Below, one piece after another: positions 53,773 to 64,000 of a DNA stretch of 64,000 nt. How positions within the stretch are numbered: position 1 is the stretch's first letter; each line of letters opens with the position of its first letter. The DNA lies in the NCBI GenBank assembly GCA_009103225.1, contig RHPI01003587.1:128621-192620 (forward strand), written 5' to 3'. The notes under the pieces are model-generated. The model was not told the DNA's origin and ran no database searches. It worked only from the letters and a program-made list of their open reading frames with translations. A program made the translations under genes and the position numbers. The DNA is from Chlorokybus atmophyticus. Lineage: Eukaryota; Streptophyta; Chlorokybophyceae; Chlorokybales; Chlorokybaceae.

Positions 53773-56700
53773 ATGGCGGCGGCGGAGGAGGACATGGGGG
53801 GAGGAGGGCCCTTCAAGCTCAGCTACGAGCTGCGCGCCCACGAAGATGACGTGCGTGTTCATTCGCTCGCTCTCTGTTTCACGTCCTGCTCATGGTCTGC
53901 ATGCTCAGCTGCTCCGCCAGTGCTCTGGTCCTGTTTGAACCCACCTTGAGTTGGCGAAAACAGCAAAGACGCGCTTGTATGCGTTGACCTGGTGCATGGC
54001 TAGCAGCACTCACCATTGTCAACCACAGTATGTACGATCACAGTCATCGCGTTGCAAACTGCACCTTACAGCTTGACGGTCACTTGTGATCAAGCTCTAA
54101 AAAGGCTGGCATGTATAACCCTTCCGCCAGTGTGTGATTCAGCAACATACGCAGTTGCGTTTAGTGTACTTGATCAAACCTCCACAAGTCACATGCACGT
54201 TTAGATCGCATACACAGGGCGAAGTCTGATAGTAGTGGATGCAATTAATAACATGCCAGTTGCCTGAGTTCGCAAGGGGGTGGCGACACTTCTCGGTTCA
54301 AATGATGGAGAATGTTGGGTGATTTTGCTCGTGTCCTTATTGTGTACAGGCATGCATGTCACCAGGCGTGTTTCACCATTGGTACAGCCGTGGTCCTGCT
54401 TGATTTGCTTGACTGTTTTATTGCTGGGATGTAGTCTACAAACGGTCATGCACAGTGTTTACATTGGTTGAATGGGCAAACTGCAGGTGCGTGGCGTGTG
54501 CGCATGTGTGGGCGGGGAGGGCGGGGAGGCCATTGCGACGGCGTCCAGGGACAAGACCGTCCGCTACTGGGCGCCGGCCAGCACTGAGGGTGGTGGCAAC
54601 CGCTACGAGCTGAAGTCCACTTTCGTCGGCCATACCTCCTTTGTGGGCCCCGTCGCCTGGATGCCCTCCCAACTCAACGCCTCGCGCTTCCCCGCTGGCG
54701 CCCTCGTATCCGGTGGCATGGACACGCGCGTGAGTCTCTCCAACTCTCTAACTCACTCACATACTGAAGTTCGCTGCCCTGGATATGTTTCATGCCCTAC
54801 GCACTCGCGCATGCAGGTGCTGGTGTGGGACGTGGTGAGCGGTGCGCTGGCTCAGGAGCTTGCCGGCCATGAGCTGCAGGTCTCCTCTGTTGCCATCCTG
54901 CCCAACGGCGACATCGTCTCCGCTTCTCTCGACAAGTATGTTGTGTGAGACTTTGAGTACGCACAGTAACATCAGTCACTGTCGGTGTTTGCTCTCATGT
55001 GCTTGCACCGTTGTAGGACGATTCGGGTCTGGCGTGAAGGCGCGTGCATTGGCGTGCTCACCGGCCACGAGGGCCCCGTGCTAGCCGTGCTCGCCCTGCC
55101 CAATGGCCAGATCTTGTCAGGTTGGGGCACACTCGTAGCCAGGCAAAGGGCAGGTTTTCAGATTGTGAAGCAGAGAGAGCATACTCTCATCCAACTCATG
55201 GGTTGACACACGCAGGAGGTGCGGACAAGACAATCCGGTTGTGGGAGGGATCCAAGTGCGTGCGAACATTCACGGGCCATTCAGGTAAGTGTGTTACACC
55301 AACCCGCAAAGCAGTAGAGCTAAAGCAAGACGCCGTGCTTATTGACATGTGGTTGGCTTGGGTGCTTTCAGACTCTGTGCGTGGACTCTCACTGGTGCCA
55401 GATGTGGGCGTGCTTTCTGCCTCCCATGACGGGTACAGCTATTGATGCCGACATGTCCCTGTTGTACGTGCAAGTTGAGTTTCACCACAACGCATATCTT
55501 TGTTTCAGAACGGTGCGGCTGTGGAGTTTTCAAGGCGATGTGGTGATGGAGCTGGTGGGACACACGGCACTGGTCTATGCAGCAGCCGCCAACACCATGG
55601 ACGGCACTGTGGCCTCCGCCAGTGAGGACAACACCGTGCGTGTGTGGCGCGGAGGCGAGTGCGTGCAGACCATCCCGCACCCGGGCTGTGTCTGGGGCGT
55701 GGTATTTCTGTCCAATGGTGACCTTGCAACCGCGTGCTCCGACAGCGTGGCTCGCATCTGGACCACCTCCGCTGACCGCGCCGCCGACGACCAGACCGTT
55801 GCTTTGTTCGCTGCAGCAATCCTGGCACGCCAGACTGCAAGGTACATCTGTTGGTTGCTGTTGCTTCCACGCTGCCTTTCAGTGTTTCAACGCCCAGAAC
55901 ATTTACCAACATATGCTTTGCAGCAAGACTGTTGGGGGCGTGCCTGTCAGCGAGCTGCCAGGGTTGGAAGCGCTTCAGCAGCCTGGTCAGTGCTATCACG
56001 GTGGTGGTATTGATGTTGTCGCTTGCTCGGACGCCTTTGTGTAACATTCCTGCCTGCGCGCAGGCACGAAGGATGGACAGACCAAGATCATAAAAGAGGG
56101 CGATTCGGGTGTTGCTTACTCCTGGAACAGCCGCGAGTTCAACTGGGACAAGGTGGCTGCTGTTTTTGTTGTACTAACGTTTGTGTTGTACGGGTGTGTT
56201 TCAAGGGGTCTATTCACACAGGTTGGTGAAGTGATTGACGGGCCAGATGATGGAGGCTTTGGCAGCCGCAGCCTTCACGGTGTCACATATGACTATGGTA
56301 TGTTGTACGGTCTTGCTGTTAAACTCATGGCAACGCACAATGCAGTGTCACGCAAAGCTTTGACACTATAGTGGTATTGTTGCTACAGTGTTTGATGTAG
56401 ACATTGGCGACGGCCAGCCCGTGCGCAAGCTCCCCTACAACAGAGGAGGTGCGGCATCACATGCCACAGTCCATTAGCATAGTGGTCTTGTTGTTGACAT
56501 ACGTATGTGTGCAGACAATCCGTACACGGCTGCTGCTAAGTTCCTGGAAGACGAGGACTTGCCCATGACTTACAGAGACCAGGTTGTGGAGTTCATCAAC
56601 ACGAACACCCAGGCTGCAGCACCCCAGTATGATGTCCCTGCCAACTTTGACCCCTTCACTGGCGGTGAGTGCTGTTGTTGGCTGTTGTCAATACACTAGT

Positions 56701-58325
56701 CTCTGACTTGTTCGGCGTGTGCATATGTACAGGTGGCGCGTATGTACCTTCAGGTAAGCTGTGTGTATAGATCAGTGCTTGTGCCGCCAGCAGCTGCCTG
56801 TCAGCGATATACATTGGTTGTTTGTACCAGGCTCGTCCCACACCAGTACAACATCAAAGTCCCAAACAAGCTTCACGCACATACCAAAGGTACGCTTAAC
56901 TACCTGTTGCAACGCACATGTTGACAGTTCTAACGAGCTGTTCCGTGTGCGCAAGCAGAAAGGCTTCCTATTCTTTGACACGGCTCAGTTTGATGCCATT
57001 GAGCGCAAGATTATGGAGTTTAACGCATCGACACCAGTTGCGGAGGTGATAATGCAGCACTCAGTGTCGCACATGTTGGAGTAGGTCAAGCGCACAACAT
57101 GCAACCCCAGCCCTTGCATGCATGCAGGCCGGTGCCGCCTTGTCTGAGGAGCACGTGGCGCTGATCAAGCGGATCATTGCGACGGCGCGCGAGACTACGC
57201 GATACCACGTGTCCAAGTTCAGCGATGCTGAGTACGCTGTGCTGGACAGGATGTTGCTGAGCTGGCCGCACGCACAGCTGTTTCCAGGTGAGACCTTATG
57301 ATTGTTGACTTGTGTGCAGCTGCTGCCATCCTCCTACAGTTCTGAGTGACTATGCACGTATGTTGTTGCAGTGTTGGACACGCTGCGCATGTTGCTGATG
57401 CACCCTGAAGCTGCCGCGCGCTACAGCAGAGGTAGCGGACATTGCATTATGTCATAGTCGTGTCTGCGACGGCATATCGGTCTTTGCCACCAATGCCAGC
57501 AATTTTGTGTCAGCAGGGCCAGTGTTGTTGCAAGCGTTGTTGCGGGCGAGCGGGCCACCCGTTATGGCTGCGGCACAGCTGACGGCGTTGCGCGCGCTCG
57601 CCAACGCATATAGGCACCGCGCGCTGCGGGACTGGCTGCGGCACAGCAGTGGGCAGGTGAGGGGCAAAGCGGGTCACAGGTCGCAGCCAGCGGAGCATGC
57701 CCGGTGCATGGCAGTAACACACGCCTTGTTGGCCAGGTCATTGACGCATATGCGGAGTGTTGCCGGTCGGACAACAAGAATATCCGTTTGGCGCTGGCCA
57801 CTGTGCTGCTCAAGTAAGTTCAAACGCGAGCCATGCCTGCAGTTGTCGCATAGTAGCCACTACAGTGTTGACCCATACTGTTTGTCTGGTTGGGCAGTTA
57901 CGCGGTGCTGGCGAGTGAGGGCATGGATGCAGGCCCAAAGATGCATTGCCTCTCTGCACTCATGCAGGTAAGCCGCTGCTCTTCATGTAGTTGCCTGCCT
58001 GGCGGAACATGCAATCATGGAGACACCGTTGTCCTTGTTGCCAGTTGTGCGCGGATGAAGATCCCCAAGTGCTCTTCCGTGCGCTGGCTGGCGCCGGTAC
58101 ACTGGTGAGGAAATGCTATGTATTTGGGCAGTCATTCGATTTCAGCTCTACCATTGTGTTGCTAGGGGTTGACCCAATTTTGACCAGGTGTGTCTCGATC
58201 CGAGTTTACGGGACCAAGCCCAGAGCCTCGGGTTGCAAGCAGCGGTGGACAGTGCCAAGACTTCAGCCACGTCCACGGTGGTGGAGTGCGCAAAGGACGT
58301 GTCAAGAGCATTGCAACAGACATGA
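53773..58325 (+). CDS. PLAA: Phospholipase A2-activating protein / Doa1 (PLAA), Cdc48 cofactor
   Basis: Twenty-two exons in phase encode 771 residues. Exons: 53773-53850, 54487-54729, 54817-54935, 55017-55120, 55216-55284, 55372-55432, 55509-55841, 55924-55985, 56064-56152, 56222-56297, 56389-56448, 56515-56664, 56733-56753, 56831-56889, 56959-57045, 57128-57287, 57372-57431, 57517-57656, 57737-57813, 57898-57967, 58045-58104, 58188-58325. Residues 15-345 form a WD40 propeller (SRDKTVRYW, GHELQVSSVAILPNGDIVSA, GADKTIRLW). About 380-480 is the PFU ubiquitin-binding domain (VFDVDIGDGQPVRKLPYNRG, DNPYTAAAKFLEDEDLP). About 510-770 is the PUL domain (KKGFLFFDTAQFDAIERKIM) that binds Cdc48/p97. The family acts in ubiquitin homeostasis and membrane or ER-linked degradation. 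The first intron (636 bp) is the longest. One exon is only 21 bp. Confidence 0.95.
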
Positions 58326-59050
58326 CAGGCTGTGGGCTTCTCTTCGAACGCTCATTGATAAGCCCACTTCCATTGTTTGTTTGTTATGTTGTCGCCTTGC
58401 GCAATCTTGTGCCATAGAGTGCATCAAAATCATGCACCCAAGCTGGCTGCAACATTTGGCCAGGCATGCAAGTACCAGATGTCGTTGCAGACAAAGAATT
58501 GAGTTGCAGCATGTGCACACAGTCAACAGCAGACAATCAATAGTCACTGATTATCGAGCACAGCAATGCTGAGGCAAGTCACACAGCAAAGCTTGTCGCT
58601 CGCAAATGTGGCCCCAATCCGCCCAATTCGAATTCGAACAATTGCATACCAACACATTGGCCAGAATCCTCAAACGCCCGCACTCTCCTTGGGCCACGAG
58701 AGCCAGGGCATAAGTTTCACCTCGCTATGCTTGCGTAGAGGCTTGCAATGACCAAATCTCAGTCACTTACAAACTCCAGATGCATCACTGCACTCGAGCA
58801 GCCATGCTCTTGAAAGTCCCAACATCCCTGCAGTAAACGCTTGCATCCGGCGAACACGCTGTCCCCCGTTACAAGATTCCGCAACACCTTATCTTACAGG
58901 AAACCACGGCCACTACCAGCATTCTCGATCTCTCTCCTACATACCTTATTTGAACTCTTCTACAACTTTCCAACAGCAGCAGACAATGCAAGCCATGGCA
59001 TTGCTTTTATGCACACAAGAGCAAACCACACCCAACCCGTTAAGACAGTA
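58326..59050. other. Convergent 3' untranslated region between PLAA and thioredoxin
   Basis: No coding frame is seen. No TGTAA was found on the plus strand for PLAA in this stretch. Confidence 0.5.
58869..58873 (-). terminator. TGTAA poly(A) signal candidate for thioredoxin
   Basis: The minus strand reads CTTGTAACGG about 180 bases after the thioredoxin stop. Confidence 0.35.
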
Positions 59051-60136
59051 TTACCCCTTTCTTGCAAGCTCCTGGACGCCACCCTGGAGGTTTTGCGGGT
59101 CGGCACCCTGCAGCTGCGCAACCTCCTTGCCCGCCTTGTGAAACTTGAATGTGGGCACTGCCGCGATGTCCAACCTCATCACCGTGTTCTTCAGCGGCTC
59201 CTGCGCGTGTCATTTACTCAGATTATGGGTGTTTGCTGTGCAGGGAGTAGGCCTGGCTGAAGTCACTGTCAGTTTCTCATACCGCGTCGATGTCTACTTT
59301 GAAGAAGGACACGTCCGGAAAGTCTTCACTCAGCTTGTTATATAGTGGCGCGATCTTTTGGCCTGTGCAGGGGAGGTACCGCTGATACGTGCGTGGTGTG
59401 CAAAGCACAGATCACATGCATACATCAGAGGTATGCACTCGGTGGCACTTACATGGTCCGCACCACTTGGCCGTGAAGTCCACGACCGCAGGCTTGCCTT
59501 CATCTGCAACTCAAACACAACATCACGCACGTGCTTAGTCACAATACCAACACGCGCAAATGCAATCTCAACCAAGTGCATGCTGCTAGGTGAGGTTTAC
59601 CGTGAATGGACTTGATGGCCTTGTCGTACTCCTCGTCGGACTTGAGCTCGACGACCCGGCTGCTGCCTGAAGCTGGAGCGCCTGTGCAACTCAAAAAAAA
59701 CACTAACCTACCTCACTACAATCACAACCAGTGATAGCATCAGCATGTGGATTGTGATTGGTTTTCGCTCTTTTTGACAAGAGCCTCGCAACATATAAGC
59801 ACGACAATTTGGCTCATGTGGCGAAGTGGGCTGGGCTACGACGCTTGCACAACACGCAGGGAGTTTGTTACTACCTATTGAGAGTTGCGTGTGTAGAGGA
59901 ACCTTGAAGGATGGCTACATTGCTTGGTGAATGTTGTCGTGATTGATGCATGCAGGAGTGCCATGTGTGCATACATACCGACTCAAACGAACAACCAACC
60001 ACCCCACTTACTCACCCTCCGCTAGTCGTCGCACGAGCAGCGGTGTGGCCTGCGGCGGACGCACATTATTCCTCGCTGCCGGCAGCTGCTTCGCCAGCGA
60101 CGTCAGCAACATTCCGCCGCCACGACGCCAAGCCAT
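59051..60136 (-). CDS. Thioredoxin with organelle-targeting N-terminus (Trx o-like)
   Basis: Five exons in phase encode 160 residues: 60136-60016, 59681-59601, 59503-59453, 59362-59283, 59200-59051. The first exon encodes a basic, Asp/Glu-poor leader (MAWRRGGGMLLTSLAKQLPA ... LLVRRLAEG) that looks like a mitochondrial or plastid transit peptide. The thioredoxin fold follows: VVELKSDEEYDKAIKSI, PAVVDFTAKWCGPCQ with the redox pair Cys82 and Cys85, KIAPLYNKLSEDFPDVSFFK, the cis-proline loop AAVPTFKFH (Pro127) and a C-terminal helix ending ELARKG. The active site is canonical WCGPC. The leader and SDEEYDKA region suggest the mitochondrial o type, but an m or h type cannot be excluded. Thioredoxins reduce target disulphides using NADPH- or ferredoxin-linked reductases. 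The second in-frame Met (residue 9) is an alternative start. Confidence 0.92.
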
Positions 60137-60249
60137 CCCTGCGCCACCCCGCGCTCAACCAAAACACAACCATGATTTAAACAACGCACGCACAACAACA
60201 ACAGCTTGGACACGTTGGGTACAGGGCTGAGGGGGTTTCAAACATCTCG

Positions 60250-60290
60250 ACACACGCACGCACACACACACATACACACGCACACACACC
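60250..60290. repeat. CA microsatellite
   Basis: A run of CACACGCA/CACACA units about 40 bp long. It produces spurious His/Thr-rich and Val/Cys-rich frames. Confidence 0.85.
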
Positions 60291-60707
60291 TCGCTTGCCC
60301 CGCCTGTGTGCACAAGTATGTGGTAGTGAGGAGTAGCCAAGAAGCACTTGTGTGCGGCATGGTAGGGTTAAGAGCTGGGTGGGATCAGGTACGTTACAGG
60401 GCATATGCATCATGCTCGTGTTTGTGTGAATGTGTGTGCTTGGTAGGCAATGGGTGCCGTTGCTTGGTTGGCACATGTGGCACTCGCTCATGTGTGCAAT
60501 GTTGATTGCTTATGGTGTGACACACATGCGAATAATTGCACACATGGGCACAACCGGTTGCAAATGTGTGTCTTGTCTTGTCTTTTGCGTACACACTCTT
60601 CAGCGGGTCGAAGTGATAGGAAATGGGTGCTGTTGTGCACGCGCATGAGAGTGCAACCTCGACAAGCAAGGCTGCGTTGACACAACTACCGTAGAGACAT
60701 GTACACT

Positions 60708-60924
60708 ACAACCTAAGTATAATTATCACATGCCTTAGGTTGTAATTTTCATAAGGTACTATAAGCCTTGTTGACTGTAATATCAGTGTATTAATATTTA
60801 TGGTCATCATAACGAAAGGTTGAAATTAAAAACAACTTAAAAGTGAGTGCGGGTTGTAATGTACGTGTCCATTAGATATACAGCCAGCGTCGTAATTTCA
60901 ACCTTGGTCTAGCCAAGGTTGAAA
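60708..60924. repeat. Pair of hairpins, possible short foldback element
   Basis: ACAACCTAAG (60708-60717) pairs with 60734-60743. TTTCAACCTTGG (60896-60907) pairs perfectly with 60913-60924 around TCTAG. Both stems share a CAACCT core. The interior is AT-rich. Confidence 0.5.
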
Positions 60925-61739
60925 CCACCAGATTAACACCGTGCGACCGTGTAACATTGCTCATTGGTTATCTACTTACTTCGGTACCACGCTACAGCTA
61001 GTGGCTACTGGGCCCCATTAAACATGCATGCATGTGCATTAATAGTGAGTATTTGCTCAACGTGCGCACACGCGCAAGCAGCAGTAATTCGCATGCACAA
61101 TTTGTATATTGCCATATGTAGCATTCCCGCGATATGTGCGCGCACGTCTGCATGCGTGCCTACGAGTGTGCGTGCGAAAAATAAAAAGGATTGGTGGCAC
61201 TGGCATTGAGAATGCATATGCGAGCACACGTGTCACCCGTGCCACTCGCATGCAATGTTAGCGCCGAGTGCATAGCCAACTCACGCATACATCTGCCCGA
61301 TCAAACCAATCAACCGGCTAACGAACCCATTTAGGCAACAAATATTATCATCGTGCACAATAGCAAATGCATGAACTTCAGTGAATGACCCACAGCTATT
61401 AATCAAATGTAGGCAAGACTCTTGCGGTGCTGCCATCATTGGTAGTAAGCACACTGCACTCTACACTTGTACACATACATGTTCCCATGTGGCCCGACTC
61501 TTGCATACCATGTCCACAACATGACGTCTTGACCACTATGTAGCAAAAGTAGCTATCATAGGTCGGAGCACATGCCACACCAACTTGAAGCCGTACATAT
61601 GATATTTGCTCCATAACCATATGTGACCATGCCACACGTGTTGTAGGTAATGATAGTATTGCTTGCATACGTGTATATATGGTAGGGGTGTGTTGATGCT
61701 TTTCAATCTGAGGGGATTCATTCTGTAAACGCTTTTCCT

Positions 61740-61773
61740 CGCTCGGGTAGAACATGAAGGCTCTACCCGAGCG
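61740..61773. repeat. Perfect 12-bp stem hairpin
   Basis: CGCTCGGGTAGA (61740-61751) pairs with TCTACCCGAGCG (61762-61773) around a 10-base loop. No T-tract follows. Confidence 0.7.
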
Positions 61774-63175
61774 TTACTCATGACCGCAAGTATGGTCATG
61801 ATTAGTGACCCCATTATACGTGGTGTTTGCGTGAGCAACAATAATCGAATTTACAGCCCGCCTGTTGACATGGTCTTATGGCACGAGCAGAGGAAATTAT
61901 CTCGGGGGCAAGTGGCTTTCACCATAAGCACTGATGTTGCTCCCACAACTGCATGAACATGACTACTCAAGGCTCGACTGTAGTGGCCGGGCGTGACGTC
62001 ATACATGACATAACGTCATGTCTGTGCGGCCTGCTCAAATGAAAAACAATCAACAGCATCTCAAGCGTTGCTGATTAATCTACAGCTCATAGCGCTAGCA
62101 TGCACATAAGAGTCATAACATCCATGACATGAATACAACCATGTAATGGGTGTCATGTGCAGCACAAGTTACTCGTGCTTATGATAGGGTTATGATAGGC
62201 ACAATGTGTAGTGTCGTCAATTTGCAATAGCGTCACGCTGTTGAGGCTCATTGTGCTTGCGCAGTTTGCCGGCAATGATTCTGCGGTGTGCACCGTGCAC
62301 AACGGAGACTGCTGTTGAGAATAGCATATGAATATGCACATGCTACTTTGCTCTTGTATCTTGTTATTCTTCTAGCTACAACATGCCAACGATGCGGCTT
62401 ATGTGTAACTCGAAACTGTACAATTGTACGGTTTACATATACTTCATCATGAAGTATATGCCATCAAAAATCAATGATTGATTCTTGAAGCCTAGCTAAG
62501 CTCCGATTGGAAGCATAGTTAAAACGTTTTTAAATATCTTTGGCCAAAAGTTTGAGCAAACGAAGTGGTAGGCACGAGCTGCACGCCGGCCTTGCGCTCG
62601 CCTTCAAGTTGACGCAACCACTGGCAACGCGGTACTCACCATGGTCACGGACTCACAAGAGATGTCGGATACATAGGTCAATTCTGTCATGCCACCTGAC
62701 AGTTTCCATTAGCTTGGTAGTGTTGGCCCATGGATTGAAGCTAAGGCAACTGCATGATGGTCACAATCGTGCTGCTAGATAATCTATGTGCGCGATGCTT
62801 ATTCTTGCGCAGGGCTTTGATGACATGCGTGTCAATTAAATGCCTTACTAAGTTGTCACAACGGTGAAAGTGATATCTGTTACAGCCGCTGGCGGTGGTG
62901 ACAGTGACATGTATCACGGCAACTTGTGGTGCATGTATGTAGAGCGAGTGAACTTCAATCGTAAAAGTTCTTGCCGAGCATGCATTTGCTCGTGTGCGTG
63001 CTCGTGCATTGCAAATGGTCATAACATCGATGCCCTTAAAAAGCTGCCAATGTGAGCATAAGACGTTGTCGCATGTTGCGTCGCACAATGAATCTATCAT
63101 GATTATTTGTGAGAAATAGCTTGCGCCGCAATTGCTAGGAGTTAACGCCTGGGTACATACATGTACGGCGTGTAT

Positions 63176-63410
63176 GTAGCCTACCGTAGGCTACACATGC
63201 AACATTGTGATCACATGGGGCTAGCGCCCTGTTAATACTGGCACAAGTAGTTTGTGCCAGTACTGACATATTGCAAACGAATTAAGCCAGTACTGGCACA
63301 GACTGCCATTGGTTATTTATAACTTTTATAACACCTGTAATGGCACAAGTGATGTGCCAACAATGGCATGAGCAGCAGCCCATGCCAATGCTGGCACAAA
63401 CCTGGACCAT
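63176..63410. repeat. Cluster of small palindromes built on TGGCACA
   Basis: GTAGCCTAC/GTAGGCTAC (63176-63194) and TACTGGCACAA/TTGTGCCAGTA (63236-63262) are perfect. Further TGGCACA/TGTGCCA and GCCAGTACTGGC motifs follow to about 63410, alternating in orientation. Confidence 0.6.
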
Positions 63411-64000
63411 GAATGGTTTAAGCAAAATCATATTAGCAGTATCACATGATGTGCCAATAATAACAATCAAACAATACCTTTAATGGCCATTAACTTGAAA
63501 GGTATTAATTGCTAAACTTGCATATTAACGAAATTGTCCGTATGGTTACCACAGCTGTGCCTAACCGCCGTGTGCGTAGCCGCCGTGATGGCTGTTGATC
63601 GTATAATCATGAAGTCTCATGCCTCACAACACATGCATGTGCGCTGAAGATGTGATGCTGAGTCTTGCTCACGACTTTGAGACTCTCTTCATTACCACTG
63701 TTTTTAAAAATCAATTTGATTTAAGGTAGTAATGAATGGCGTCGAGCATGTTGCGGTTATTATTAATCAATTACGAATCTCTTCTCATTAATGTTAACGT
63801 TACACATCAAGTCTCGGGATGTCTGCATGTACTTGTTTGAAAGAGACAACACGCGTGAGCTAAGCCTGTTGCTGCAATCATTGCTCTTGCACCCCAGACT
63901 TAGTCAATGCCTGACTTACTTAAAAAGCAAAGACTTGCACCCGCAAGCAATCAAAAAGTGTTTACTTAAGCTTTTTACATATATACTTGCACACGCGTAT

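Larger units (their letters stand above)
60137..64000. other. Non-coding DNA with simple repeats and hairpins
   Basis: No gene is recognised. The first 100 bases are probably the thioredoxin promoter and 5' leader. The rest has AT-rich tracts, GCATGC motifs and the hairpins listed separately. Confidence 0.5.

Noticed and set aside
60177-60505. Cys/His/Val-rich frames on both strands
   Set aside because: They are by-products of the CA microsatellite and nearby GT-rich DNA.

Overview
The window looks like nuclear DNA of a eukaryote, most likely a chlorophyte green alga (inference). Three intron-rich housekeeping genes share the last quarter. Their introns are short, with GTGAG/GTAAG donors and CATGCAG-type acceptors, and two of the three have a TGTAA motif (the green-algal poly(A) signal) 150-190 bases after the stop. 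The rest is dominated by chromodomain Ty3/Gypsy elements, hAT transposons and a KDZ/Plavaka-like transposon. No bacterial operon, rRNA or CRISPR array was seen.

Layout. 1-4 kb: a 1.07-kb inverted repeat around a broken gag-like frame. 4-10 kb: a minus-strand Ty3/Gypsy element with a 1175-codon Gag-Pol frame and one LTR. 10-12.4 kb: a truncated second copy of it. 12.4-14.4 kb: a truncated hAT transposase. 14.7-22.3 kb: a second hAT element with an 8-bp target duplication (AATGATTA), split inside its transposase by a chromovirus LTR element (17155-21441, target duplication TCTTC). 22.3-29.2 kb: AT-rich DNA with a palindromic GC island, tandem repeats and the last exons of an unrecognised gene. 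29213-34857: a second chromovirus with a perfect CCACG duplication. 35-43 kb: a decayed multi-gene region, with plus-strand frames ending in a Tudor-like and a cytosine-5 methyltransferase-like frame, facing a minus-strand KDZ/Plavaka-like transposase. 43969-44497: a 529-bp miniature LTR-type element. 44.5-49.3 kb: nothing recognised. 49.3-60.1 kb: VPS41 (minus), PLAA/Doa1 (plus) and an organellar thioredoxin (minus). 60.1-64 kb: non-coding, with hairpins.

How the genes work together. VPS41 (HOPS tethering for vacuolar fusion) and PLAA (ubiquitin-binding cofactor of Cdc48/p97) are divergent, with only 185 bp between start codons, so they share a promoter region. PLAA and the thioredoxin converge. 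The repeats record nested insertion: chromovirus into hAT, and Gypsy and hAT pieces joined to each other. Both chromoviruses keep their ends and chromodomain but have lost different parts of pol.

The most unusual locus is 35461-42585. A Tudor-like domain and a C5-methyltransferase-like gene sit tail-to-tail with a transposase. Long frames are kept without indels yet carry many stop codons, all explainable by C-to-T or G-to-A changes, as if a methylation-linked element was itself inactivated by cytosine deamination.
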